Positions 48,714 through 58,672 of a stretch of DNA of 64,000 bases are shown piece after piece (positions within the stretch are counted from its first letter, which is position 1; every line of letters begins with the position of its first letter). The notes under the pieces were generated by a model. That model was not told the origin of the DNA, did no database searches, and was given only the letters and a program-made list of their open reading frames with translations. Both the position numbers and the translations under genes were made by a program. Location of the stretch: positions 33,728,401 through 33,792,400 of the forward strand of contig NC_091325.1 in assembly GCF_038502225.1 (NCBI RefSeq), given 5' to 3'. This stretch comes from Cherax quadricarinatus (Eukaryota; Arthropoda; Malacostraca; Decapoda; Parastacidae).

Positions 48714-48857
48714 CTATTGATCAATACCACTCGTTCGTGGTTGCAATAATATATGAATATAAACAATAAACGGGAAGCTCTTGAGCAAGTATCTGTCAAC
48801 ACATGAGAAGCGGGACAGATACCCTCTGACATAACAACTTGTACTTGTTGTTCACCA

Positions 48858-48915
48858 ACAAAGTAAATTCGAGGCCTGGTGGGTAACGGGTTCAAATCCC
48901 GCCCGTGGTATGGTT
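48858..48915 (+). other. Possible tRNA-derived SINE remnant (B-box-like)
   Basis: GGGTTCAAATCCCGCCCGTGG at about 48888-48908 has a B-box-like GGTTCAAATCC with a pairing GGG/CCC arm. No cloverleaf or convincing A box is present, so a functional tRNA is not called. Confidence 0.3.
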
Positions 48916-49133
48916 TGTTTCGAGTTGTAAAACAAAACTAAAAAGAGAGAGAGAAACGTATTTTAGAATGCACCAAGAATGTGAAACCTGAGAATTTTGT
49001 AAATTAGTGAAATATTATATAATGCACGGAGCACGAGTTTATTATATTTCTCATTTTTAATTTCTCATTTACATTATATTTAAAATTCTGTATATTTCTA
49101 TTTGAAAATATTTACATAAATTCATCAAAGGAA
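48916..49133. other. Unassigned spacer
   Basis: AT-rich spacer before the 36-bp array. Nothing recognised. Confidence 0.4.
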
Positions 49134-52100
49134 TGGCTTTCATACCCCAGTATCTTTCATGGTACAGTCTCATACCACTACCCCAGTTGCTTTCATGGTA
49201 CAGTCTCATACCACCACTCCAGTGGCTTTCATGATACAGTCTCATACCAATACCCAAGTGGTTTTTATGGTACAGTCTCATACCACTACCCCAGTGGCTT
49301 TCATGGTACAGTCTCATACCACTACCCCAGTGGCTTTCATGGTACAGTCTCATACCACTACCCAAGTGGCTTTCATGGTACAGTCTCATACCACTACCCC
49401 AGTGGCTTTCATGGTACAGTCTCATACCACTACCCCAGTGGCTTTCATGGTACAGACTCATACCACTACCCCAGTGGCTTTCATTGTACAGTCTCATACC
49501 ACTACCCCAGTGGCTTTCATGGTACAGTCTCATACCACTACCCCAGTGGCTTTCATGGTACAGTCTCATACCACTACCCCAGTGGCTTTCATGGTACAGT
49601 CTCATACCACTACCCCAGTGGCTTTCATGGTACAGTCTCATACCACTACCCCAGTGGCTTTCATGGTACAGTCTCATACCACTACCCCAGTGGCCTTCAT
49701 GGTACAGTCTCATACCACTACCCCAGTGGCTTTCATGGTACAGTCTCATACCACTACCCCAGTGGCTTTCATGTGTACAGTCTCATACCACTACCCCAGT
49801 GGCTTTCATGGTACAGTCTCATACCACTACCCCAGTGGCTTTCATGGTACAGTCTCATACCACTTACCCAGTGGCTTTCATGGTACAGTCTCAGTGGCTT
49901 TCATTCTCATACCACTACCCCAGTGGCTATGGTGCAGACTCATACCACTACCCCAGTGGTTTTCATGGTACAGTCTCATACCACTACCCCAGTGGCTTTC
50001 ATGGTACAATCTCATACCACTACCCCAATGGCTTTCATGGTACAGTCTCAAACCACTACCCCAGTGGCTTTCATGGTACAGTCTCATACCACTACCCCAG
50101 TGGCTTTCATGGAACAGTCTCATACAATTACCCAAGTGGCTTTCATGGTACAGTCTCATACCACTACCCCAGTGGCTTTTCATGGTACAATCTCATACCC
50201 CAGTGGCTTGCATACCACTACCCCAGTGTGCTTTCATGGTACAGTCTCATACCACTACCCCAGTGGCTTTCATAATACAGTCTCATACCCCAGTGTTGCA
50301 TAGTACAGTCTCATACCACTACCCCAGTGGCTTTCATGGTACAGTCTCATACCACTACCCAGTGGCTTTCATGGTGCAGACTCATACCACCACTCCAGTA
50401 GCTTTCATGGTACAGACTCATACCACTACCGGAGTGGTTTTCATGGTACAGTCTCATACCACTACCCCAGTGGCTTTCATGGTACAATCTCATACCACTA
50501 CCCCAGTGGCTTTCATGGTACAGTCTCATACCACCACTCCAGTAGCTTTCATGGTACAGTCTCATACCACTACCCAAGTGGCTTTTATGGTACAGTCTCA
50601 TACCACTACCCCAGTGGCTTTCATGGTACAGTCTCATACCACTACCCCAGTATCTTTCATGGTACAGTCTCATACCACTACCCCAGTGGCTTTCATGGTA
50701 CAGTCTCATACCACCACTCCAGTGGCTTTCATGGTACAGTCTCATACCACTACCCAAGTGGCTTTAATGGTACAGTCTCATACCACTACCCCAGTATCTT
50801 CCATGGTACAGTCTCATACCACTACCCCAGTCTCATACCACTACCCCAGTGGCTTTCATGGTACAGTCTCATACCACTACCCCAGTGGCTTTCATGGTAC
50901 AGTCTCATACCACTACCCCAGTGGCTTTCATGGTACAGTCTCATACCACTACCCCAGTGGCTTTCATGGTACAGTCTCATACCACTACCCCAGTGGCTTT
51001 TATGGTACAGTCTCATACCACTACCCCAGTGGCTTTTATGGTACAGTCTCATACCACTACCCCAGTGGCTTTCATGGTACAGTCTCATACCACTACCCCA
51101 GTGGCTTTCATGGTACAGTCTCATACCACTACCCCAGTGGCTTTCATGGTACAGTCTCATACCACTACCCCAGTGGCTTTCATGGAACAGTCTCATACCA
51201 CTACCCCAGTGGCTTTTCATGGTACAGTGGCTTTCATGGTACATACCAGTCTCATACCACTACCCCAGTGGCCATGGTACAGTCTCAGTGGCTTTCATGG
51301 TACAGTCTCATACCACTACCCCAGTGGCTTTCATGGTACAGTCTCATACCACTACAGTGGCTTTCATGGTACAGTCTCTTACCACTACCCCAGTGTGCTT
51401 TCATGGTACAGTCTCATACCACTACCCCAGTGGCTTTCATGGTACAGTCTCATACCACTACCCCAGTGGCTTTCATGGTACAGTCTCATACCACTACCCC
51501 AGTGGCTTTCATGGTACAGTCTCATACCACTACCCCAGTGGCTTTCATGGTACAGTCTCATACCACTACCCCAGTGGCTTTCATGGTACAGTCTCATACC
51601 ACTACCCCAGTGGCTTTCATGGTACAGTCTCATACCACTACCCCAGTGGCTTTCATGGTACAGACTCATACCACTACCCCAGTGGCTTTCATGGTACAGT
51701 ATACCACTAACCTCAGTGGCCTTCATGGTACAGTCTCATACCACTACACCAGTGGCTTTCATGGTACAGTCTCATACCACTACCCCAGTGGCTATGGTAC
51801 AGTCTCATACCACTACCCCAGTTGCTTTCATGGTACAGTCTCATACCACTACCCCATTGGCTTTCATGGTACAGTCTCATGGTACATACCACTACCCCAG
51901 TGGCTTTCATGGTACAGTCTCATACCACTATACCCCAGTGGGTTGCATTGTACAGTCTTATACCACTTCCCCAGTGGCTTTCATGGTACAATCTCATACC
52001 AGTACCCCAGTGGCTTTTTCATGGTACAGTCTCATACCACTACCCCAGTGGCTTTCATGGTACAATCTCATACCAGTACCCCAGTGTTTTTCATGGTACA

Positions 52101-52284
52101 GTCTCATACCACTACCCCAGTGGCTTTCATGGTACAGTCTCATACCACTACCCCAGTGGCTTTGATGGTACAGTCTCATACCACTACTCCAGTGGCTTTC
52201 AGAGTACAATATCATACCACTTCTCCATTTGCCTTCATCGTACAATCTCATGCCATTACCCCAGTGGCTTTCATAGTACAATCA
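49134..52284. repeat. 36-bp minisatellite array, about 87 units
   Basis: The unit starts CTTTCATGGTACAGTCTCAT and ends ACCACTACCCCAGTGG. As 36 is 12 codons, a plus-strand frame stays open for 1043 residues (49159-52290, repeat MVQSHTTTPVAF), switching register after indels, and antisense frames repeat MRLYHESHWGSG. Indels such as those near 49770, 49890, 50210 and 51220 shift phase without stops. Several frames are open on both strands and there are no gene signals, so I read it as satellite. Edge units are more diverged (for example 52200-52280). Confidence 0.97.
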
Positions 52285-52892
52285 TTCTAGTTTTCCTTGA
52301 AGCCTTAGTCCATAAACTCACAACAAATAACAATGAAAACAGTCAGTCAATAAAAAGTTGTATGAACAGTGATTCGAACCGTTATTCTTGTTCATTGGAG
52401 TCACAAAGTTGTACTAGCGAGTCACGGAACTTATCAAAGAATGATTTTACAAGCGACTTGTTTGCATCTATGGCCGTAATAATTACACTACTAACTCATC
52501 TACAGTCCCAGAAGCTTGTATCCTTTTGTAAGTTTCTCTTTTACAGTGGAACAGCAGATACACTGCTAAATTTCGATTAAACCTAACCGGCGAGTATGGT
52601 CTTTTCGGCAAAGTTCAATGGCGAATACGCCAATTTAAAATTTGCTCTTGCCATAAATCACCGGGAATCATTATGAACATTACAAGTATTTTTTTATTAA
52701 TTCCAAGCAATATTAAATAAATTTAAACTCACCTATGCTGTACCTAGCAGAATTTAGGTGAAATCAATTACATTACTTTAAATTAGGTTAGGTTTGTAAG
52801 TTAGGTATATCATTGCCCATGAATAAGATATGTAACTTAATCTCTAAGAATTTTTTTGGTAAAGTTAAATTTTTTAATTGAGCTCACATATA
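52285..52892. other. Unassigned AT-rich sequence
   Basis: No gene recognised. GATTCGAACC near 52371 (complement GGTTCGAATC) is a lone B-box-like match. The rest is AT-rich and may belong to the dispersed repeat that follows. Confidence 0.4.
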
Positions 52893-53228
52893 TAAATGTC
52901 GTGCCGAGTAGGTAAAAATTGATCAATAAGCAAGAACTCATTAAAGATTAAGTCCTTTCTAAAATTTTCTCTTATACGTTTAAATTTTTTTTTTCATTTA
53001 TGTTAATGTAAAAATTAATAATTTTGTACCAAAAGAACCTTAGAAAACTTAAATTTATTATGACAAGTGCAATTTAATTTAGCATAATTCAATTAAATAT
53101 ATTTTAGATAAGTTTACAACAATTTTATAATAAGCGAACACAATGAAATATATTTTTTCGTTAGGTTCAGAATAATTTTTGCAAAACCATTGCATACATA
53201 AATTTTGGTTTGCCTTATTCGGCAGGGC
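52893..53228. repeat. AT-rich dispersed repeat with degenerate terminal inverted repeats
   Basis: The left end GTCGTGCCGAGTAGGTAAAA and right end (complement GCCCTGCCGAATAAGGCAAA) are imperfect inverted repeats around about 330 bp of AT-rich DNA. A fragment of the same family starts at 34780. It is consistent with a MITE, though no target duplication was confirmed. Confidence 0.5.
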
Positions 53229-53404
53229 AAGCACAAACTCCACCAACACTACTGTGTTAGTTGGGTTTATGCTGGGGGTGGGGGCGGTGGTGTTTGTGAG
53301 CGCATAGAGTAGTTTGATTTGGGTTGATACCTTTGGTTGCAGTGTTCTGTGGGTGGTTCTTTGGATGGATGTGTTTGCTGATCCTCTCTATTCTGGGTGC
53401 CCCT
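53229..53404. other. Unassigned G/T-rich spacer
   Basis: It contains GGGGGTGGGGGCGG at about 53273-53286, a possible G-quadruplex-like run. No gene. Confidence 0.4.
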
Positions 53405-53583
53405 GTCTGAACATAAGAACATAAGGAAGAAGGAACACTGCAACATGCCTACTGACCCATGCGGAGCAGGTCCATGTCCCCCCCCAGATGAGACCAATGA
53501 CCCACCCAGTCTGGTCACCTCCACTCAAGGATGGAGCACTGCACCAGACCCAGCAGCACAAGCTAGTCAGGTCTAACTCACAC

Positions 53584-56340
53584 TCACCCACACCCACTCA
53601 TGTATTTATCTAACCTATTTTTAAAACTACACGAAGTTTTAGCCTGAATAACTGTACTCGGGAGTTTGTTCCACTCATCCACAACTCTATTCCCAAACCA
53701 GTGCTTTCCTATATCCTTTCTGAATCTGAATTTTTCCAACTTGAAACCATTGCTGCGAGTCCTGTCTTGGCTGGAAGTTTTCAGCACGCTATTTACATCC
53801 CCTTTATTTATTCCTGTTTTCCATTTATACACCTCGATCATATCCCCCCTAATTCTACGCCTTTCGAGAGAGTGCAAATTCAGGGCCATCAGTCTATCCT
53901 CATAGGGAAGATTTCTGATACATGAGATCATCTTTGTCATCTTCCTCTGTACGTTTTCCAGAGCATTTATATCCATTCTGTAATACGGTGACCAGAACTG
54001 TGCAGCATAGTCTAAATGAGGCCTAACCAAGGATATATAGAGTTGAAGAACAACCTGAGGACTTCTATTATTTATACTTGTATATAAGAAGCCAAGAATT
54101 CTGTTAGCTTTATTGCGAACACTAATGCACAGTTGTCTTGGTTTTAGATTACTGCTAACCAGAACTCCTAAATACTTTTCGCAATCAGTAGTATTAAGTT
54201 CTACATTATTTAGTTTATATGTAGCATGGTTATTTACCTGTCCAACATTTAGAACTTTGCATTTGTCTATATTAAACTGCATCTGCCACTTCTCCGACCA
54301 TTGCATCAATCTATTCAAATCATCCTGGAGTGCTCTAGTGTCCTCATTATAATGAATTGGACGACTTATTTTAGTGTCATCAGCAAATTTGCTTATGTCG
54401 CTATTTATTCCCTCATCTATGTCGTTTATGTAAATTGTGATAAACAACGGGCCCAACACTGACCCCTGAGGAACACCGCTTGTGACGTGCCCCCATTCTG
54501 ATTTCTCCCCATTTATGCAATCTCTCTGCTGTCTATTTGTCAACCATGCCTCTACCCAGGAAAAAAAATCTCTCCTATTCCGTGTGCCTTAAGTTTCCTC
54601 AATAGCCTCTGGTGTGGAACTCTATCGAAAGCCTTACCGAAGTCCATATACACAATATCATATTCATTACCATGATCTACCTCCTCAAACACCTTAGTGA
54701 AAAAAAGTGAGTAAATTCGTAAGTCAGGAACGCCCCTTTGTAAAACCGTGTTGAGATTCATTAATCAATCTGTGCCTGTCAAGATGGCTACGAATTGCTT
54801 CGGCAATTATTGATTCCATAAATTTTCCCACTATGGAGGTAAGTCTTATTGGTCTATAGTTCAAAGCCAAGGACCTGTCACCTGCCTTGTAAATAGGTAT
54901 TACATTTGCCATTTTCCACTTATCAGGCACTATGCCAGTTTGTAGTGATATGCTAAAAAGATTAACCAAAGGTATGCTAAGTTCCTCTTTACATTCCTTT
55001 AACACCCTTGCAAACAGTTTATCAGGACCTGGGGATTTGTTAGGTTTTAGTTTCTCTATTTGTCTGAGGACCATGTCACTAGTTACCGCAATCGTACATA
55101 GTTTAATATTATCCTGTTCTACATAATCTATTATTTCAGGAATATCGCTAATATTTTCCTGGGTGAAAACTGAGAGGAAGTAGGTATTGAGAATTTCACA
55201 CATCCTTATCACTGTCAGTGATCTGACCAGAGTTACTCTTAAGTGGGCCAATCTTGTCCCTAATCTTACTTTTGTATAACTGAAAGAACCCTTTTGGGTT
55301 AGTGTTTGAATCCCTTGCGACCTTAGCCTCATAATCCCTTTTTGCTTTTCTTATTCCTTTTTTTATTTCTCTCTTTAATTGAATATATTGATTTCTTAAC
55401 TGCCCATCCCCTCTTTTGATACGCCTATATATGCCTCTCTTTTGACCAATGAGATGTTTTAATCTATTGTTCATCCATTTGGGATCATTTTTGTTAGATC
55501 TAATTTCCCTACTCGGAACAAAAGTTGTCTGGGGAGCTAGAACTATGCTCTGAAAAACGTCATATTGGCAACCAAGATCACCTACCTGACCCATAGTTAG
55601 GACATCCCAATTTAGCCCACCTAGGTAATTTTTCAGTCCCGTGAAGTCGGCCAAGTGGAAATCTGGGACAGAGATTTGATTGCAGTTATCTTGGTAATTC
55701 CATGTTATATTAAAACTAAGTGATTTGTGATCACTTTCCCCAAGCTCATCATTAACCTCAAGATTATTAATTAGTGAATCTTTGTTAACAAGAACCAAGT
55801 CAAGCAGATTGTTTCCTCTAGTTGGTTCTGTCACAACCTGTTCTAAAAAGCAATCCTGAACCGTGTCAAGAAAGTCACTAGACTCAAGATTTCCTGTCAT
55901 ATTGTTCCAATCAATTTGTCTAAAGTTAAAATCTCCCATTTTCACAACATTTTCATATCTAGGTGCCTTATAAATTTCGTTCCATAACAGCTTACTGCCC
56001 TCCCTATCAAGGTTTGGGGGCCTATAAATCACACCCAAAATTAATTTGTCATGTCCCTCGAGAAACTGTAGCCAAACAGATTCCGTTTTCGATGTTTCTA
56101 ATCTTACATCATGTCTAAGACAACAGTTTAAATTTTATCTGACATACATGGCCACACCATCACCCTTCCTGCTGACCCTATCAGTGTGGAATAGTTTATG
56201 ACCCTGTATGTTGCATTCAGAAGGCATTTCTCTATCTTTCAGGTTGAACCAGGTCTCTGTTGTGCCAATAATATCTATATTACCTACACTTGCAAGTAAT
56301 CATAGCTCATCTATTTTATTTCTTAAACTCCTACTATTTG
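53584..56340 (-). pseudogene. CR1 ORF2: AP-endonuclease and reverse transcriptase, broken
   Basis: The upstream part of the endonuclease (from about 56395) has two stops: one in NSRSLRNKIDEL-stop-LLASVG and one after GDGVAMYVR. 56038-55196 is open: LGVIYRPPNLDREGS-like start, MGDFNFRQIDW (GDFN block), NNLLDLVLVN, GESDHKSLSF (SDH), then the linker NDPKWMNNRLKHLIGQKRG. RT follows in 55332-54724 (NKSPGPDKLF, TSIVGKFMESI), 54761-54552 (YMDFGKAFDRVPHQRLL) and 54543-53584 (GVPQGSVLGP, FADDTKIS at about 54370-54387, LVRPHLDYAAQFWSP, VVDEWNKLPS). The C-terminus ends near 53584. Four or more lesions rule out function. Confidence 0.88.
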
Positions 56341-56419
56341 TATAGTAAACCTTAAGAGAGCTAGTCATTCGTTGCCCTCTACTATCCCTCTTTTTTTGTT
56401 GATCAATTGATTTACCATT

Positions 56420-56431
56420 ACTAGCAACTTT
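56420..56431. repeat. Target site duplication, left copy
   Basis: ACTAGCAACTTT, identical to 56646-56657. Confidence 0.85.
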
Positions 56432-56468
56432 GAAGAATTGAGACACTTATGCAACACATGGGAATCTT

Positions 56469-56513
56469 TATTGAAGAAACGTTTCGCCACACAGTGGCTT
56501 CATCAGTCCAATA
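56469..56513 (-). ncRNA. Hammerhead-ribozyme-like motif (type I layout, dimer-type helix III)
   Basis: Minus-strand order: helix I 5' strand TATTGGA (56513-56507); CTGATGA (56506-56500); one extra A; stem II GCCAC-TGT-GTGGC (56498-56486); GAAA (56485-56482); CGTTTC (56481-56476) with the predicted cleavage after C 56476; helix I 3' strand TTCAATA (56475-56469), pairing with TATTGGA with one G-U. Helix III has no loop inside one molecule, but GAAACGTTTC is self-complementary, as in dimer-forming hammerheads. The extra A beside stem II could reduce or abolish activity. No test has been done. Confidence 0.5.
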
Positions 56514-56604
56514 CAAAGTAGAAATGGGTAAGGAGAGTAGAAGTATGAGGTAATCAGTCCCTCAACCTGGATTCGATGTGTTCAGTCCATCACTCTTGTA
56601 GTAA

Positions 56605-56630
56605 GTGCAGCATAGGGCCCTATGCTGCAC
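56605..56630. repeat. 26-bp perfect palindrome
   Basis: GTGCAGCATAGGG and its exact complement, centred on GGGCCC, within the 214-bp insertion. Confidence 0.97.
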
Positions 56631-56645
56631 AAAACCATTCATCAC

Positions 56646-56657
56646 ACTAGCAACTTT
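56646..56657. repeat. Target site duplication, right copy
   Basis: ACTAGCAACTTT, identical to 56420-56431. Confidence 0.85.
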
Positions 56658-56789
56658 ATTTTGAATATTGTCTTTTAAACATATCCCTGAGGTATCCCGG
56701 TAATAACTGCTGTTTTTAACCCTAATGCTGCAGCCTGATTGTTTCCCACAAACACCCATACCTCTATAATCCATCAGTTTAAATTCCTA

Positions 56790-57624
56790 GACAAGTCATC
56801 AATTCCCCTCTCAATTGAATTGGCTAATGCAACCACTCCATCCCCAGAGAGATGAACCTCATCCCTTGCATACATATCACGTTTGCCAAAGAAAAGGTCT
56901 CAGTTATCAATGAATGGGATTGAAAGTTCCTTGCAGTACCTGTCTAGCCAGCAATTTATACTAATTGCCCTAGACATCCATTCATTGCCCATTCCCTTTC
57001 TAGGCAAGATGCTACATATGACTGGGATCCCTTCCTTAGACCTAACTACTTCTATGACTGACCTGTACTTATCCAGCAGCTCCTCTCTCCTTCCCTTCCC
57101 AATGTCATTACCCCCAGCACTTAGATAATGGGCTTGATCCCATTACCTGCCATAATATTATCCAACCTGCTGACTATGTCACCAACACCAGCTCCAGGAA
57201 GACACACTCTCTGTCTGACCTTTCTGTCTCTGTTACAAAATGCACGGTCTATATATCTTACCTGAGAATCGCCTACTATTAAAATATTCTTACCTTGATT
57301 AGCAGGGGAATCAGTGGTACCTTCAACCTCACTAACCACTGAAGTACACTCGTCTTGGAGAACAGAGAATCGATTTCCTATCTTCACATCTTCTCTATTA
57401 GCTCTCCTCATCTTCCTTCTTCCTGAGCTGTGAACCACTTGCCACTTAAAGCGGCTGCCACTATCACTGCTGGTGACCATTCCTTCCTTATCAGCTAAAT
57501 CCTTCTTACACTCGCTCCCAAACTCATCTATGCGAAGCTTCAACCTTCTATTTTCCTCCTGAAGAAGTAGAATCTCCTTCTTCAACACTTGAACCTGAGA
57601 TTCTAGAACACTACAACAAGCCAC
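56790..57624 (-). pseudogene. CR1 ORF1: coiled coil plus SGNH-hydrolase-like domain, broken
   Basis: 57624-57121 starts with a leucine-rich coiled coil (SQVQVLKKEILLLQEENRR) and reaches NILIVGDSQVRYIDRAF, the GDS nucleophile block of SGNH esterases. After a frameshift at about 57122 the minus strand continues SAGGNDIGKGRREELLDKY (the GxND block), CSILPRKGMGNEW and ARDEVHLSGDG (the DxxH block), with one stop between FIDN and DLFFGK, ending NLN-stop near 56790. Catalytic Ser, Asn, Asp and His positions all remain recognisable. CR1-group ORF1 proteins are known to carry such esterase domains; their role in retrotransposition is unclear. Confidence 0.8.
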
Positions 57625-57679
57625 GGTGCTTGATAACAGCCTACGCTAACTCCCAAGAGCTTAGGCAGGTATGACCGCA

Positions 57680-58587
57680 GGTGACCACTGACCTCAGCGT
57701 ACTGTCTCTAGCCTTCTCTCATTTTCGTTGTCCTTGCATTTTTATGTATTCCAACTATTCTCTCTCAGCTTCTGTCATTCTGTACACGTTCTCTTGCGGT
57801 CGAGGAACACCCATTAGTGTTTTGTTGTTTCCTTCAGTTGCAGGAACCTGTTTTACACCATTCTGTCCTGGAAACAAATTTGACAGGCAGATTTTTTACT
57901 GTCAAACATACCCCAATTCTCTGAAGATTTATTAGCTCAGTCTTGTCCTCTTTTCCTGTCTGTTTGATATTTTCAGTGTTTCTTTACTCTCCCTGTTGTC
58001 TTTATATGTTCTCTCTTCGGCCTCCAGAAGTCCAAGAATGAAAGCTGCCCTCTCCCTCTCATCTTCTCATTGCAATTCCCTCTGTATCTCTAGGTACAGT
58101 TGAAGGGTTGCCATCGCTGCTTCCCTTATCATTTCCTGTATCTTTCAGTGACAGTGCCTCTGCACGACACCCATCACCATCCCTACCTACAATTCCCTCA
58201 TCATTGACTCTGTACCCAGTGGTATGCCACTTTCTCTGCTCGACATTTCCTGGCCCTTACTGTAGCCTGAGATGGGGCCTGTATGTAAGTCTTTACCCCA
58301 TCCTATAATTCGGTCCTCTAACTGGGTGCTATTGTATCTGCTCCTGATTCCAAGCCCCTTCTGTTCATTGACTATATATGCTGATTCAGCAGTCTCAGTT
58401 CAACTTCTAGGCACTGTATCCTTGCCTCTGAAGTTTCAGCTTGCAGCTCCAAATTCTTGCTCTTTGCATCCAGCCTGTTCTCCATTTCATTGATATGCTC
58501 TTCAAGTTTCCCTGCCTACTCTTTTCCATCATTCTCCTAAGCTTTTCCACCCATTCTTCCTTTCCAGGCCAGTCTCCCCCCTTTCCC
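57680..58587 (-). pseudogene. Possible ORF1 region of the second CR1 family (CR1-B)
   Basis: The region is compositionally like LINE ORF1 and lies directly 3' of CR1-B sequence on the minus strand. Short minus-strand stretches look coiled-coil-like (KSKNLELQAE, IQCLEVELRLL near 58460-58390), but many frameshifts prevent a confident call. It could instead be unrelated decayed sequence. Confidence 0.35.
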
Positions 58588-58672
58588 CTGTGTGTGAGTG
58601 TGTACTCATTTGTGGTTGCAGGGATCGAGTCGCAGCTCCTGGCCTCTCCTCTTCCCTGGCCACATGGATTAT
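58588..58672 (-). mobile_element. CR1-B 3'-end fragment
   Basis: GTGTACTCATTTGTGGTTGC, then AGGGATCGAGTCGCAGCTCC, then TGGCCTCTCC matches the 3' ends of the CR1-B copies at 58673, 60733 and 62397. A (GT)-rich tail precedes it. It lies in tandem with the next copy. Confidence 0.75.

Larger units (their letters stand above)
56432..56645 (-). mobile_element. 214-bp retroposon with hammerhead-like motif
   Basis: It is flanked by a perfect 12-bp direct repeat, ACTAGCAACTTT at 56420-56431 and 56646-56657. It lies between CR1 ORF1 and ORF2, so the empty CR1 sequence confirms the borders. It has no ORF. On the minus strand it contains a 26-bp palindrome near its start, a hammerhead-like core (56469-56513), and then AATAAAG near the end. 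Size, long target duplication and lack of coding fit a short non-autonomous retroposon. Confidence 0.85.
53405..57660 (-). mobile_element. CR1-type LINE with two ORFs (CR1-A, copy 2)
   Basis: The most complete CR1 here. The 3' tail AACATAAGAACATAAG (53411-53426) is an 8-bp repeat typical of CR1. ORF2 (about 56340-53584) encodes endonuclease and RT; ORF1 (57624 to about 56790) encodes a coiled coil and an SGNH-hydrolase-like domain. A 214-bp insertion (56432-56645) sits just upstream of ORF2. Several stops and frameshifts make it inactive. Confidence 0.9.

Noticed and set aside
48888..48908. Functional tRNA gene
   Set aside because: A B-box-like arm is present but no acceptor stem, D arm or A box at the right distance.
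49159..52290. 1043-residue frame as a real protein
   Set aside because: It lies wholly in the 36-bp satellite, changes register after indels and has open antisense frames too; there is no independent gene signal.
52780..52815. Arthropod telomere repeat (TTAGG)
   Set aside because: Only two or three scattered GTTAGG matches in AT-rich DNA, not in tandem.
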